Assembly: GCA_026387085.1 (NCBI GenBank)
Contig: JAPLMK010000100.1
Location: 1 to 26,811 of the forward strand
Length of the DNA stretch: 26,811 nucleotides
Source: Candidatus Omnitrophota bacterium
Lineage (GTDB): Bacteria; Ratteibacteria; UBA8468; MWAK01
Reading direction: 5' to 3'
Shown: piece by piece, positions 1 to 7,069 of the stretch
Position numbering within the stretch: position 1 is the stretch's first letter
Layout of the letters: each line of letters begins with the position of its first letter
Program-made: the position numbers and the translations under genes
The notes under the pieces: generated by a model
Database searches by the model: none
Seen by the model: the letters and a program-made list of their open reading frames with translations, nothing else
Told to the model about the DNA's origin: nothing

Positions 1-2166
1 CCCATCATCACGCTGCCCATTGCGGTCTTAATTGCCTTTATTCCTATGTACTACATGAAACTGACCGCTAACGTAATGAGCCTGGGCGGTATCGCCATCG
101 CCATCGGCGCCATGGTAGATGCGGCCATCGTAGTGGTGGAAAACGCCCACAAAAAACTTTCCCACTGGGAAGAAGGGGGCAGGCAGGGCGATTACCGGGA
201 GGTATTAATCACCGCCATCAAAGAAGTGGGCCGGGCTTCCTTCTTCTCCCTGCTGGTCATCGCGGTCGCCTTTATGCCAATCTTCACTCTGGAGGGAATT
301 GAAGGCCGTCTCTTCAAACCTTTGGCATTCACCAAAAATTTCGCCCTTTTTTTTGCGGCGGTTCTGGCCATTACGCTTGACCCGGCCATCCGGCTCCTCT
401 TTACCCGGCTGGACTTTTACAAATTCAAACCGAAATGGCTCTGCAACATCATTAACCACATCCTGGTAGGCCGGATTCACTCCGAGGAAAAACATCCGGT
501 CAGCCGGGTCCTCTTTAAGTGGTACACGCCGATTGTCCATTTTGTCCTGCGCAAACCGCACTTGGTCATCTTCTCAGCCGTGCTTCTTTTTCTGGTCTCC
601 ATGCCTTTTTTCTTCAAACTGGGCAATGAATTTATGCCGCCGCTCAACGAGGGCAGCATTCTATATATGCCAACCACTCCGCCCGGCATTTCGGTGACAG
701 AAGCAACTAAACTCCTGGTTATTCAGGATCAGGTTCTTAAATCATTCCCGGAGGTTACCAGCGTTTTCGGCAAAGCAGGCCGAGCCACCACCTCCACCGA
801 CCCGGCGCCCTACTCCATGATGGAAACAACTGTTTTGCTTAAACCCCAAAACCAGTGGCGGTCCAAACCACGGTGGTATTCAGACCACGTACCGGAATTT
901 CTGCAGCCGCCCCTGCGCCTGCTCTGGCCGGACAAACTCTCCTGGGACGAACTAATCCAGGAGATGGACCAAAAACTGCAAATCCCCGGACAAGTCAACG
1001 CCTGGACGATGCCCATCAAAGCCCGGATTGACATGCTGACTACCGGAATCCGCACCCCGGTCGGAATAAAAATTCACGGCGATGACTTGAAAAAAGTCGA
1101 GGAAATCGGTATTCAGATTGAGGCCCTGCTCAAAGGAGTGCCGGGAACGCGCAGCATCTACGCGGAAAGAACCGGCGGCGGTTATTTCGTGGACTTTACG
1201 CTCAAAAGAGAAGAAATTGCCCGCTACGGATTGACCATAGCAGACGTCCAGATGACGCTTATGTCCGCTATCGGCGGCGAAAATATCACCCAGACCATAG
1301 AAGGCCGGGTGCGCCTGCCGATAAACGTCCGCTACCCGCGCGAACTGAGAGACGACATCGAAAAGATAAAAAAGACCTACATCCCCACACCCTCCGGAAG
1401 CCAAATCCCCATCGGGCAGATTGCCGACATAGAATTAACTTCGGGCCCGTCCATGATTCGGGATGAAAACGGGTCGCTGGCCGGATACGTCTTTATTGAC
1501 GTAGCCAACCGTGACATCGGCAGTTACGTCGCCGACGCCAAGAAAGAATTAAACGATAACCTCAAACTTCCGGCCGGTTACCACCTGGTCTTCAGCGGCC
1601 AGTATGAATCAATGCAGCGGGTAAAGGAACGGATGAAAGTAGTCGTGCCCCTGACGCTCTTCATCATCTTCCTCCTCCTCTATTTCAACACCCGGAGTTT
1701 TCCTAAGACCTTCATCATCTTGCTGGCCGTTCCCTTTTCCCTCATCGGCGTCGTCTGGATACTCTATCTGCTCCATTACAACCTGAGCATCGGCGTCCTG
1801 GTCGGAATCATCGCCTTGCTGGGCGTTGACGCGGAAACCGGAATATTTATGTTACTCTACCTGGACCTTTCCTATGAAGAACGGAAGAAGAGCGGCCTCC
1901 TGAAAACAATCGGCGACCTTAAAGAGTCCATTATCCACGGCGCGGTAAAGCGGGTCCGGCCCAAGATAATGACCGCCTCGGTCCTCTTCATCGGGCTGCT
2001 CCCCATCATGTGGGCGCAGACGCATGAAATCGGCGCCGATGTGCTGAAGAGAATCGCCGCGCCGATGGTGGGCGGCATATTCACTTCCTTCGCTATGGAA
2101 TTAATCGTCTATCCCGCCATCTACTTTCTCTGGAAGAAAAAATCATTTCAAACCGATAAACAGTGA
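1..2166 (+). CDS. cusA: CusA-type copper/silver RND efflux pump, 3' part
   Basis: This is the inner-membrane pump of a tripartite Cu(I)/Ag(I) efflux system driven by protons. The reading frame is open from base 1, so the N-terminal third lies outside the window and 721 residues remain. By comparison with E. coli CusA from memory, the three metal-relay methionines are all present: M223 in LYMPTT, M273 in YSMMETT and M345 in ARIDM (E. coli M573, M623, M672). The first two are 50 residues apart, as in E. coli. The proton-relay residues are also visible: D40 in GAMVDAAIVVVENAH, E612 in GVDAETG and K655 in VRPKIMT. A roughly 23-residue insertion lies between the second and third methionines. The gene ends 8 nt before a ferredoxin gene. 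cusB and the outer-membrane partner are presumably upstream, outside the window. Substrate specificity is inferred from the methionines. Confidence 0.93.
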   Translation, partial: PIITLPIAVLIAFIPMYYMKLTANVMSLGGIAIAIGAMVDAAIVVVENAHKKLSHWEEGGRQGDYREVLITAIKEVGRASFFSLLVIAVAFMPIFTLEGIEGRLFKPLAFTKNFALFFAAVLAITLDPAIRLLFTRLDFYKFKPKWLCNIINHILVGRIHSEEKHPVSRVLFKWYTPIVHFVLRKPHLVIFSAVLLFLVSMPFFFKLGNEFMPPLNEGSILYMPTTPPGISVTEATKLLVIQDQVLKSFPEVTSVFGKAGRATTSTDPAPYSMMETTVLLKPQNQWRSKPRWYSDHVPEFLQPPLRLLWPDKLSWDELIQEMDQKLQIPGQVNAWTMPIKARIDMLTTGIRTPVGIKIHGDDLKKVEEIGIQIEALLKGVPGTRSIYAERTGGGYFVDFTLKREEIARYGLTIADVQMTLMSAIGGENITQTIEGRVRLPINVRYPRELRDDIEKIKKTYIPTPSGSQIPIGQIADIELTSGPSMIRDENGSLAGYVFIDVANRDIGSYVADAKKELNDNLKLPAGYHLVFSGQYESMQRVKERMKVVVPLTLFIIFLLLYFNTRSFPKTFIILLAVPFSLIGVVWILYLLHYNLSIGVLVGIIALLGVDAETGIFMLLYLDLSYEERKKSGLLKTIGDLKESIIHGAVKRVRPKIMTASVLFIGLLPIMWAQTHEIGADVLKRIAAPMVGGIFTSFAMELIVYPAIYFLWKKKSFQTDKQ

Positions 2167-2174
2167 GGAGGACT

Positions 2175-3020
2175 ATGCTGAGAAAAATTATCAAGATTGA
2201 CGAGAAGAAGTGTACCGGCTGCGGAGACTGCATCCCGAACTGCCCGGAGGGAGCGCTCCAGATAATAGACGGAAAAGCCCGGCTGATAAGCGACTTATTC
2301 TGCGACGGGCTCGGCGCCTGTATCGGTCCCTGCCCGGTTGGAGCAATGACCGTCGAAGAAAGAGAAGCGGAACCCTACGCGGAAAAAAAGGTTATGGAAA
2401 ATATTGTTAAGCAAGGTAAAAATGTGATAAAAGCGCACTTAGAGCACCTCAAGAATCACGGTGAAACAGGTTACCTGAAAGAAGCAGTTGCGTTTTTAAA
2501 TGAAAGGGGGGTGGAAGTGCCCATGGAAAAAAATAAAAATACCCACGCGCATTCCGGATGTCCCGGCGCAAAGATGGTTGATTTGAGAAACAAATCCGAA
2601 GCGGAAGAAGACGGAGCATCCGTAAAAGCAGCATCACAATTAAAACAATGGCCCATCCAACTGCATCTTGTTAATCCGGAGGCGCCGTATTATCAAAAAG
2701 CGGATGTTTTGCTTGTGGCTGACTGCGTTGCTTACGCGCTCGGAAATTTTCATAATGACTACCTGAAGGGAAAACCGATCGCGATTGCCTGCCCAAAACT
2801 GGATGAGAACCAGGAAATATATCTCGAAAAAATTAAATCCTGGTTTGAGGATGCGAAAATAAATACCCTTACGGTTATGATTATGCAGGTTCCCTGTTGC
2901 CGGGGATTATTAAATCTCGCCCAAACCGCTCTGGAAAAATCAAAAAGAAAGGTTCCGGTCAAGTATATCGTTGTGGGGATAAACGGTGAAATTATTACGG
3001 AAGAATGGCTAAGCAACTAA
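2175..3020 (+). CDS. Dicluster ferredoxin-domain protein of unknown role
   Basis: A cytoplasmic iron-sulfur protein of 281 residues. The N-terminus holds a full 4Fe-4S motif (CTGCGDCIPNCPEG) and a second motif with an unusual spacing (CDGLGACIGPCPVGAM, C-x5-C-x3-C-P). A linker carries HSGCPGAKM. The C-terminal half starts near SQLKQWPIQLHLV and includes VLLVADCVAYA, IACPKLD and VPCCRGL, with conserved-looking cysteines that may bind further metal or clusters. I recognise this architecture from anaerobes, where it is annotated only as a ferredoxin or 4Fe-4S binding protein; no reaction is established that I know of. I chose ATG 2175 over an in-frame GTG at 2163 because GAGGAGG lies just before it, although the spacer is only 3 nt. 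The gene starts 8 nt after cusA, so co-transcription is likely. Confidence 0.85.
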   Translation: MLRKIIKIDEKKCTGCGDCIPNCPEGALQIIDGKARLISDLFCDGLGACIGPCPVGAMTVEEREAEPYAEKKVMENIVKQGKNVIKAHLEHLKNHGETGYLKEAVAFLNERGVEVPMEKNKNTHAHSGCPGAKMVDLRNKSEAEEDGASVKAASQLKQWPIQLHLVNPEAPYYQKADVLLVADCVAYALGNFHNDYLKGKPIAIACPKLDENQEIYLEKIKSWFEDAKINTLTVMIMQVPCCRGLLNLAQTALEKSKRKVPVKYIVVGINGEIITEEWLSN

Positions 3021-3173
3021 ATTTCATTCCCGCGGACTGTAGCGATGCGATTTATCGCACATATTAATGTAGATTCAAGTACTGGATCCCCGATTTAAAC
3101 ATTCGGGGATGACAGATAATATGTCATTCCCGCGGATAGTAAGCGGGAATCCAATCTAAAAAAGGGAGACCAT
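3021..3173. repeat. Intergenic cluster of short palindromic repeats
   Basis: No gene fits here. Two copies of TCATTCCCGCGGA stand at 3025-3037 and 3124-3136. The second copy forms a hairpin, with ATTCCCGC at 3126-3133 pairing with GCGGGAAT at 3143-3150. Another hairpin pairs ATCCCCGA (3086-3093) with TCGGGGAT (3103-3110). A third pairs TGCGAT (3047-3052) with ATCGCA (3055-3060). Such elements are typical dispersed intergenic repeats and may act as terminators or mRNA stabilisers. The cysK Shine-Dalgarno (GGGAG) lies at the right end. Confidence 0.7.
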
Positions 3174-4106
3174 ATGAATATCTATCGCGATATAACCAAG
3201 ACCGTGGGCAATACGCCCCTGGTCCGCCTGAACCGCGTGGGCAAAGAAACCGGCGCGGAGATAGCGCTGAAACTGGAGTTCTTCAATCCGCTCTCCAGCG
3301 TTAAGGACCGGATTGGCGCCGCCATGATTGACGCCGCCGAAAAAGACGGCCGGCTCAAGCCCGGAGACACCATCATTGAGCCGACCAGCGGTAATACCGG
3401 CATTGCGCTGGCTTTCGTAGCCGCGGCCCGCGGCTACCGCCTGATACTGACGATGCCGGAAACAATGAGCATTGAACGCCGCGGCCTGCTGAAGATTCTG
3501 GGCGCGGAACTGGTCCTCACGCCCGGTACCGAAGGAATGTCCGGCGCCATCCGCAAAGCGGAAGAACTGTTGGCGGCCACGCCCGGCGCCTTCATGCCCC
3601 AGCAGTTTAAAAACCCGGCCAACCCGGCGATACACCGGCTCACAACCGCCGAAGAAATCTGGAAAGACACCGACGGTAAAGTTGACATCCTGGTTGCCGG
3701 CGTCGGAACCGGCGGCACCATCAGCGGAATTGCGGAAGTCATCAAAAAACGAAAACCGTCCTTTAAGGCAATCGCGGTGGAACCGGCCGGCTCGCCCATC
3801 CTTTCCGGCGGTAAACCCGGCCCGCATAAACTCCAGGGAATCGGCGCCGGCTTCGTTCCCGAGGTCTACCGGCCCGACCTGATAGACGAAATAGTTACCG
3901 CAACCGAAGAAGAAGCCGGCATCTACGCCAAACGGCTTGCCCGCGAAGAAGGCATCCTGGTTGGTATCTCCAGCGGAGCCGCCACCGCGGTTGCCGTCAA
4001 AGTTGCCGGCCGGCCGGAGAATAAGGGCAAGTTAATCGTGGTCATTATCCCCTCCTGCGGGGAGCGTTATCTCTCCACCTGGCTCTTTTCCGAATTCATG
4101 CAATAG
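3174..4106 (+). CDS. cysK: Cysteine synthase (O-acetylserine sulfhydrylase)
   Basis: A cytoplasmic PLP enzyme that makes L-cysteine from O-acetylserine and sulfide. At 310 residues it has the family's usual length. The PLP lysine is K44 in NPLSSVKDRIG. The substrate-binding loop TSGNTG is at residues 71-76. The phosphate-binding glycine loop is GVGTGGTISG, and ILVGISSGAA near the C-terminus is also typical. ATG 3174 is preceded by AAAAAAGGGAGACC, a good ribosome site. It stands alone, flanked on both sides by repeat-filled gaps, with no serine acetyltransferase next to it. CysM or a cystathionine beta-synthase-like role cannot be excluded from sequence alone, but the motifs fit CysK best. Confidence 0.95.
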   Translation: MNIYRDITKTVGNTPLVRLNRVGKETGAEIALKLEFFNPLSSVKDRIGAAMIDAAEKDGRLKPGDTIIEPTSGNTGIALAFVAAARGYRLILTMPETMSIERRGLLKILGAELVLTPGTEGMSGAIRKAEELLAATPGAFMPQQFKNPANPAIHRLTTAEEIWKDTDGKVDILVAGVGTGGTISGIAEVIKKRKPSFKAIAVEPAGSPILSGGKPGPHKLQGIGAGFVPEVYRPDLIDEIVTATEEEAGIYAKRLAREEGILVGISSGAATAVAVKVAGRPENKGKLIVVIIPSCGERYLSTWLFSEFMQ

Positions 4107-4249
4107 CGAAACTGGCCCCTCTCCCCCAACCCTCTCCCAGAGGGTAGAGGGAGATTTTTCAGCCGCCCATTCCTCTCCCCGTCGGGGAGAGGATAAAGGT
4201 GAGGGGAAAATGTAGCGCGAGACCTTAGCCTCGCCAACTTATCAACACT
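4107..4249. repeat. GC-rich dispersed repeat with hairpins, downstream of cysK
   Basis: This gap holds no gene. CCCTCT (4130-4135) pairs with AGAGGG (4139-4144) and is followed by a T-run at 4156-4160. CCTCTCCCC (4172-4180) pairs with GGGGAGAGG (4184-4192) around a 3-nt loop. Near 4211, TGTAGCGCGAGACC is followed by an inverted TCGC, recalling the TGTAGCG start of a repeat at 3039. The CCCTCTCCC/GAGGGTAGAGGG unit recurs in inverted orientation at 5257-5293, so the PP-loop gene is bracketed by the pair. The first hairpin could terminate cysK. Confidence 0.65.
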
Positions 4250-5245
4250 ATGAAAAAAATTCTTGCCCTTGTCCTTCTCTCTGGCGGCTTGGACTCCGCT
4301 TTAGCTGCAAAGCTGGTCCTGGATCAGGGCATAGATCTGATTGGAATACAATTTACCTCACCTTTCTGCCTGTGCAACCAGGGAGGAAAATGTCACGCGG
4401 CGGCCATAGCGATAAACCTGGGCATTCCGTACAAGATGGTTCCTAAAGGTGAAGAGTATTTCAAGATAATCCGGAATCCGAAGTTTGGGTATGGTTCCGG
4501 AATGAATCCCTGCATAGACTGCCGCATCTTTATTCTGAAAAAAGCGGCTGCAATCGCCAAAAATGTTGGCGCCGAGTTCCTCGTAACCGGCGAAGTCCTG
4601 GGCCAGCGCCCGATGTCCCAGTACCTGCAAGCGTTAAAGATTATTGACCGGGAAACCGGTCTGGCCGGAAAGATATTAAGACCCCTCTCCGCAAAACTTC
4701 TGGCCGAGACCGAACCGGAAAAGAATGGTTGGGTGGACCGCGAAAAATTACTGGCAATAGAAGGCCGGAGCCGTAAACCACAGCTGGCAATGGCAAAGGA
4801 ATTTTCCGTCAACGACTACGCCTGTGCTGCCGGCGGCTGTCTTCTGACCGTGGAACAATTTGCCCGAAAACTAAAAGACCTTTTTCAGCGTAAAGAGAAG
4901 ATTACATTTAACGACATCGGATTACTCAAGCTCGGCCGCCATTTCCGATACCACCAAAACAGGATTATCGTCGGAAGAGACCACGGAGAAAACGAAGCTC
5001 TGCGAAAGTTGAAGCTGAAAGCAGATTACATTCTGGAGGTCCCAAACATCAGCAGCCCGGTGACTATCCTGCAGGGGCCCAAAACTAAAACAGCCATCCG
5101 GCTGGCCGCCCGTCTCACCGCCCGGTACTCCGACAACCAGACAAAGAGGGTTACCGTTAAGTACGGCAGAACCAAACCAGTCAAGAAAATTATTGTCTCC
5201 CCTGCTCCACAGCTCCTGACCGCCCGCCTCAACCTCTCCCTGTAA
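4250..5245 (+). CDS. PP-loop ATPase, tRNA-thiolation-like (MnmA/ThiI-related)
   Basis: A 331-residue protein with an N-terminal adenylating PP-loop, SGGLDS at residues 11-16, of the N-type ATP pyrophosphatase fold used in tRNA thiolation. It carries several cysteine pairs: C40/C42/C48 (CLCNQGGKC), C88/C91 in NPCIDCR, and C192/C197 in CAAGGCLLT. The block FLVTGEVLGQRPMSQ is characteristic of this MnmA/ThiI-like subfamily. The C-terminal third (FRYHQNRIIVGRDHGENEAL) resembles the NFACT-R/DUF814-type domain found on such proteins. Family knowledge suggests sulfur transfer to tRNA uridine, but the exact base is unknown and no methyltransferase or rhodanese domain is present. No Shine-Dalgarno is visible before ATG 4250. 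The gene lies between two inverted copies of the same GC-rich repeat. Confidence 0.8.
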   Translation: MKKILALVLLSGGLDSALAAKLVLDQGIDLIGIQFTSPFCLCNQGGKCHAAAIAINLGIPYKMVPKGEEYFKIIRNPKFGYGSGMNPCIDCRIFILKKAAAIAKNVGAEFLVTGEVLGQRPMSQYLQALKIIDRETGLAGKILRPLSAKLLAETEPEKNGWVDREKLLAIEGRSRKPQLAMAKEFSVNDYACAAGGCLLTVEQFARKLKDLFQRKEKITFNDIGLLKLGRHFRYHQNRIIVGRDHGENEALRKLKLKADYILEVPNISSPVTILQGPKTKTAIRLAARLTARYSDNQTKRVTVKYGRTKPVKKIIVSPAPQLLTARLNLSL

Positions 5246-5359
5246 ATACTTTTATCCCCTCTACCCTCCGGGGAGAGGGCGAGGGTGAGGGGGACGTGGT
5301 CATTGCAAGCCTCGCCGAAAGCGGGCGCGGCAATCGCATATTCATGCTATACTATAATT
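5246..5359. repeat. GC-rich repeats between PP-loop gene and msrAB
   Basis: No gene. 5257-5293 is an inverted copy of the CCCTCTCCC-type unit seen at 4115-4160. It is followed at 5300-5337 by a second family beginning TCATTGCAAGCCTCGCC and ending GCGGCAATCGC, with terminal TTGC/GCAA inverted ends. Related ends occur at 25531-25573 and 26790-26799. At 5348-5358 overlapping TATACT and TATAAT hexamers abut the msrAB start codon. Confidence 0.6.
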
Positions 5360-6364
5360 ATGCTGCATAACCTCATTTTTGCGCTCGTTATCCTGGCCGT
5401 GCCCTCTACCCGCGGAAAACACGGCAAAATATCCATCTTCAGCGCCCGGACGGAAAAAATTGAACAAGTAGAACCGGTAGTCAAAACGAACGCGGAATGG
5501 CGTAAAATGCTTACCTTGGAACAGTATCGGTCAACCAGATTAAAAGAGACGGAAATACCGTTTAGCAACAAATGCGAACTCCCGCCGAAAGGAGAAAAAG
5601 GGGTTTATCAGTGCGTGGGATGCGGTACGGACCTGTTCCGGGTTGAAACCAAATTTGAATCAGGCACCGGGTGGCCCAGTTTCTGGAAACCGGTCTCCGA
5701 TTTAAATATCAAGACCAAACCGGACAACAGTCTCGGGATACACCGGACCGAAATTAACTGCGCCCGCTGTAACGCGCACCTGGGCCATCTCTTTGACGAT
5801 GGACCGCCTCCGACCGGAAAACGTTACTGCCTGAATGCCCTCGCGCTGAAGTTAGTCCGGTTGCCGCAAAAAGTGGCACATTTTGAAACAGCAACTTTTG
5901 GCGCCGGCTGTTTTTGGGGCACGGAAGCGACGTTCCGCCAATTGAAAGGGGTAATTAAGACCACCGTCGGTTTCATGGGCGGAACACTGAAGAATCCTAC
6001 CTACGAAGAGGTCTCAACCAGAAAGACCGGACATGCGGAAGTCGTGCAGTTGGAATACGACCCAAACCAGGCATCTTACCAACAACTCTTAAATATCTTC
6101 TGGAGCATGCACGACCCCACCACACCGGACCGCCAGGGCCCGGATGTGGGAACGCAATACCGTTCCGTTATCTTTTACTATACCCCGGAACAGGAGAAAA
6201 TAGCTCAGTTGTCTAAACAAAAACTTGATAAATCAAGAAAATTCAAGAATCCGATAGTTACTAAAATAGTTCCCGCACAGGAATTCTACCCGGCCGAAGA
6301 GTACCATCAGCAGTATTACGAAAAACGCGGCATCAAACCCGCCTGCCAGTTGCCCGTAAAATAA
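5360..6364 (+). CDS. msrAB: Exported MsrB-MsrA fusion methionine sulfoxide reductase
   Basis: A bifunctional enzyme repairing both stereoisomers of methionine sulfoxide. The first half is MsrB: zinc cysteines C85/C88 and C134/C137, the GTGWPSFW motif, and catalytic C157 in GKRYCLN. The second half is MsrA: GCFWGTE with catalytic C184, and GTQYRSVIFY. C329 near the C-terminus could be the resolving cysteine. The order is B then A. The N-terminus (MLHNLIFALVILAVPS) is hydrophobic and looks like a signal peptide or anchor, so action in the periplasm is inferred. An in-frame GTG at 5285 would extend the protein by 25 residues, but these are encoded by a dispersed repeat. ATG 5360 is preferred, giving 334 residues. 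There is no Shine-Dalgarno; a TATA-like box abuts the start, so the mRNA may be leaderless. Confidence 0.92.
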   Translation: MLHNLIFALVILAVPSTRGKHGKISIFSARTEKIEQVEPVVKTNAEWRKMLTLEQYRSTRLKETEIPFSNKCELPPKGEKGVYQCVGCGTDLFRVETKFESGTGWPSFWKPVSDLNIKTKPDNSLGIHRTEINCARCNAHLGHLFDDGPPPTGKRYCLNALALKLVRLPQKVAHFETATFGAGCFWGTEATFRQLKGVIKTTVGFMGGTLKNPTYEEVSTRKTGHAEVVQLEYDPNQASYQQLLNIFWSMHDPTTPDRQGPDVGTQYRSVIFYYTPEQEKIAQLSKQKLDKSRKFKNPIVTKIVPAQEFYPAEEYHQQYYEKRGIKPACQLPVK

Positions 6365-6396
6365 CCATTTAAAATATGGGGGTTGTCCCTAATTTT

Positions 6397-6516
6397 CTAA
6401 TGCCCCCGATGGAAACGGGTGATTATCAACAAGGGGATAAGTATGGCCAGAAAAAGGCAGACAAACCAGAACAGGCAACCCAGGAGATCGTTTCCTTTTC
6501 CCGATTTTGAACTCAT
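6397..6516 (-). CDS. Predicted 39-residue single-span membrane mini-protein
   Basis: A short frame on the minus strand: a polar N-terminus (MSSKSGKGND), about 23 hydrophobic residues (LLGCLFWFVCLFLAILIPLLIIT) and a basic tail RFHRGH. That is the layout of a single-pass membrane peptide. It begins 47 nt after the DUF523 gene on the same strand. It has its own TGTTATAAT box 11 nt before the ATG, the same arrangement as several larger genes in this window. No Shine-Dalgarno is obvious. I do not recognise a family. An overlapping plus-strand frame at 6443-6592 exists but is less protein-like. Support is only the hydropathy pattern and the promoter placement. Confidence 0.4.
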   Translation of the reverse strand: MSSKSGKGNDLLGCLFWFVCLFLAILIPLLIITRFHRGH

Positions 6517-6527
6517 CTTCACTTTTT

Positions 6528-6536
6528 ATTATAACA
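6528..6536 (-). promoter_or_regulatory. Extended -10 box for the mini-protein
   Basis: Read on the minus strand the sequence is TGTTATAAT, a perfect extended -10 element, ending 11 nt before the ATG at 6516. No convincing -35 is seen. The transcript would have a leader of only a few bases. Confidence 0.5.
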
Positions 6537-6563
6537 CGCTTTTGGGCCGAAATTTCACCGGCG

Positions 6564-6977
6564 CTAAAAATCGTCCTCAGTCAAGACCTTGATTCCGTTC
6601 TTTTTAAGCAAGGCGGCCGTAACTCCGTCTCCTTTAATAATTCTCCTCGAAAAAGAACCGTCCGGAATTTTGCCGCAGCCGCAGGAAGGGCTCCGCTGTT
6701 TTAAAATCGCTTCTTTAACGCCAAGTAACCCGGCTAACTTCAAAACTTCTTTTGCTCCTTCTTTCAGATTCCGGGTAACATCCCGGCCGGATTCGGTAAT
6801 TACCCTGCCCCCTCTTTGCTCTGAAGTTTTTCGGGGTGTGGACAGACCGCCTAACTGTTCCGGACAAACAGGAACTAAGACCTCTTTTTCCAATAGCTTG
6901 ATAATCTTCTTATTTGCCTTGCTCTTGCCGTCATATCGGCATCTTATTCCCAATAAACACGCGCTGCAAATTTTCAT
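6564..6977 (-). CDS. DUF523 family protein
   Basis: A complete 137-residue DUF523 protein. Typical signatures are the N-terminal MKICSACLLGIRCRYDG with C4, C7 and a third cysteine, PVCPEQLGGLSTPR in the middle, and LKQRSPSCGCGKIPDGSF followed by GDGVTAALL. The cysteine set suggests metal or Fe-S binding, but the family has no firmly assigned function; it is sometimes found fused to DUF1722. A TGGTATAAT box lies 8 nt before the ATG and the only ribosome-site candidate is a weak AGAG, so the transcript is probably leaderless or nearly so. The mini-protein gene follows downstream on the same strand. Confidence 0.9.
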   Translation of the reverse strand: MKICSACLLGIRCRYDGKSKANKKIIKLLEKEVLVPVCPEQLGGLSTPRKTSEQRGGRVITESGRDVTRNLKEGAKEVLKLAGLLGVKEAILKQRSPSCGCGKIPDGSFSRRIIKGDGVTAALLKKNGIKVLTEDDF

Positions 6978-6985
6978 CTCTTTTT

Positions 6986-6994
6986 ATTATACCA
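6986..6994 (-). promoter_or_regulatory. Extended -10 box immediately upstream of the DUF523 gene
   Basis: Minus-strand TGGTATAAT ends 8 nt before the ATG at 6977. Initiation about 7 nt downstream of the box would fall at or next to the start codon, so little or no leader is expected. I see no clear -35 element. Confidence 0.55.
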
Positions 6995-7069
6995 AAAAAC
7001 TGCCGTGCCGGCGATTTTGGAAGGAGAAAAATTTGAAGTTTATAGATATACAGGAGTAAAATATAATAA

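Noticed and set aside
1..2166. A missing methionine in the CusA metal triad
   Set aside because: A first alignment to the wrong motif suggested a loss; correct spacing (M223, M273, M345) shows all three are present.
2163..2174. GTG start for the ferredoxin-domain protein
   Set aside because: It overlaps the cusA stop and would place the only Shine-Dalgarno inside the coding region.
5285..5359. GTG-initiated N-terminal extension of msrAB
   Set aside because: The 25 extra residues are encoded by a dispersed repeat and precede a clear signal-like start at 5360.
3021..5359. CRISPR array
   Set aside because: The repeats are short, of several families, inverted and irregularly spaced, with no cas genes.
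6443..6592. Plus-strand small frame (about 49 residues)
   Set aside because: Its composition is low-complexity and not protein-like, and it is antisense to a better minus-strand candidate and the DUF523 end.
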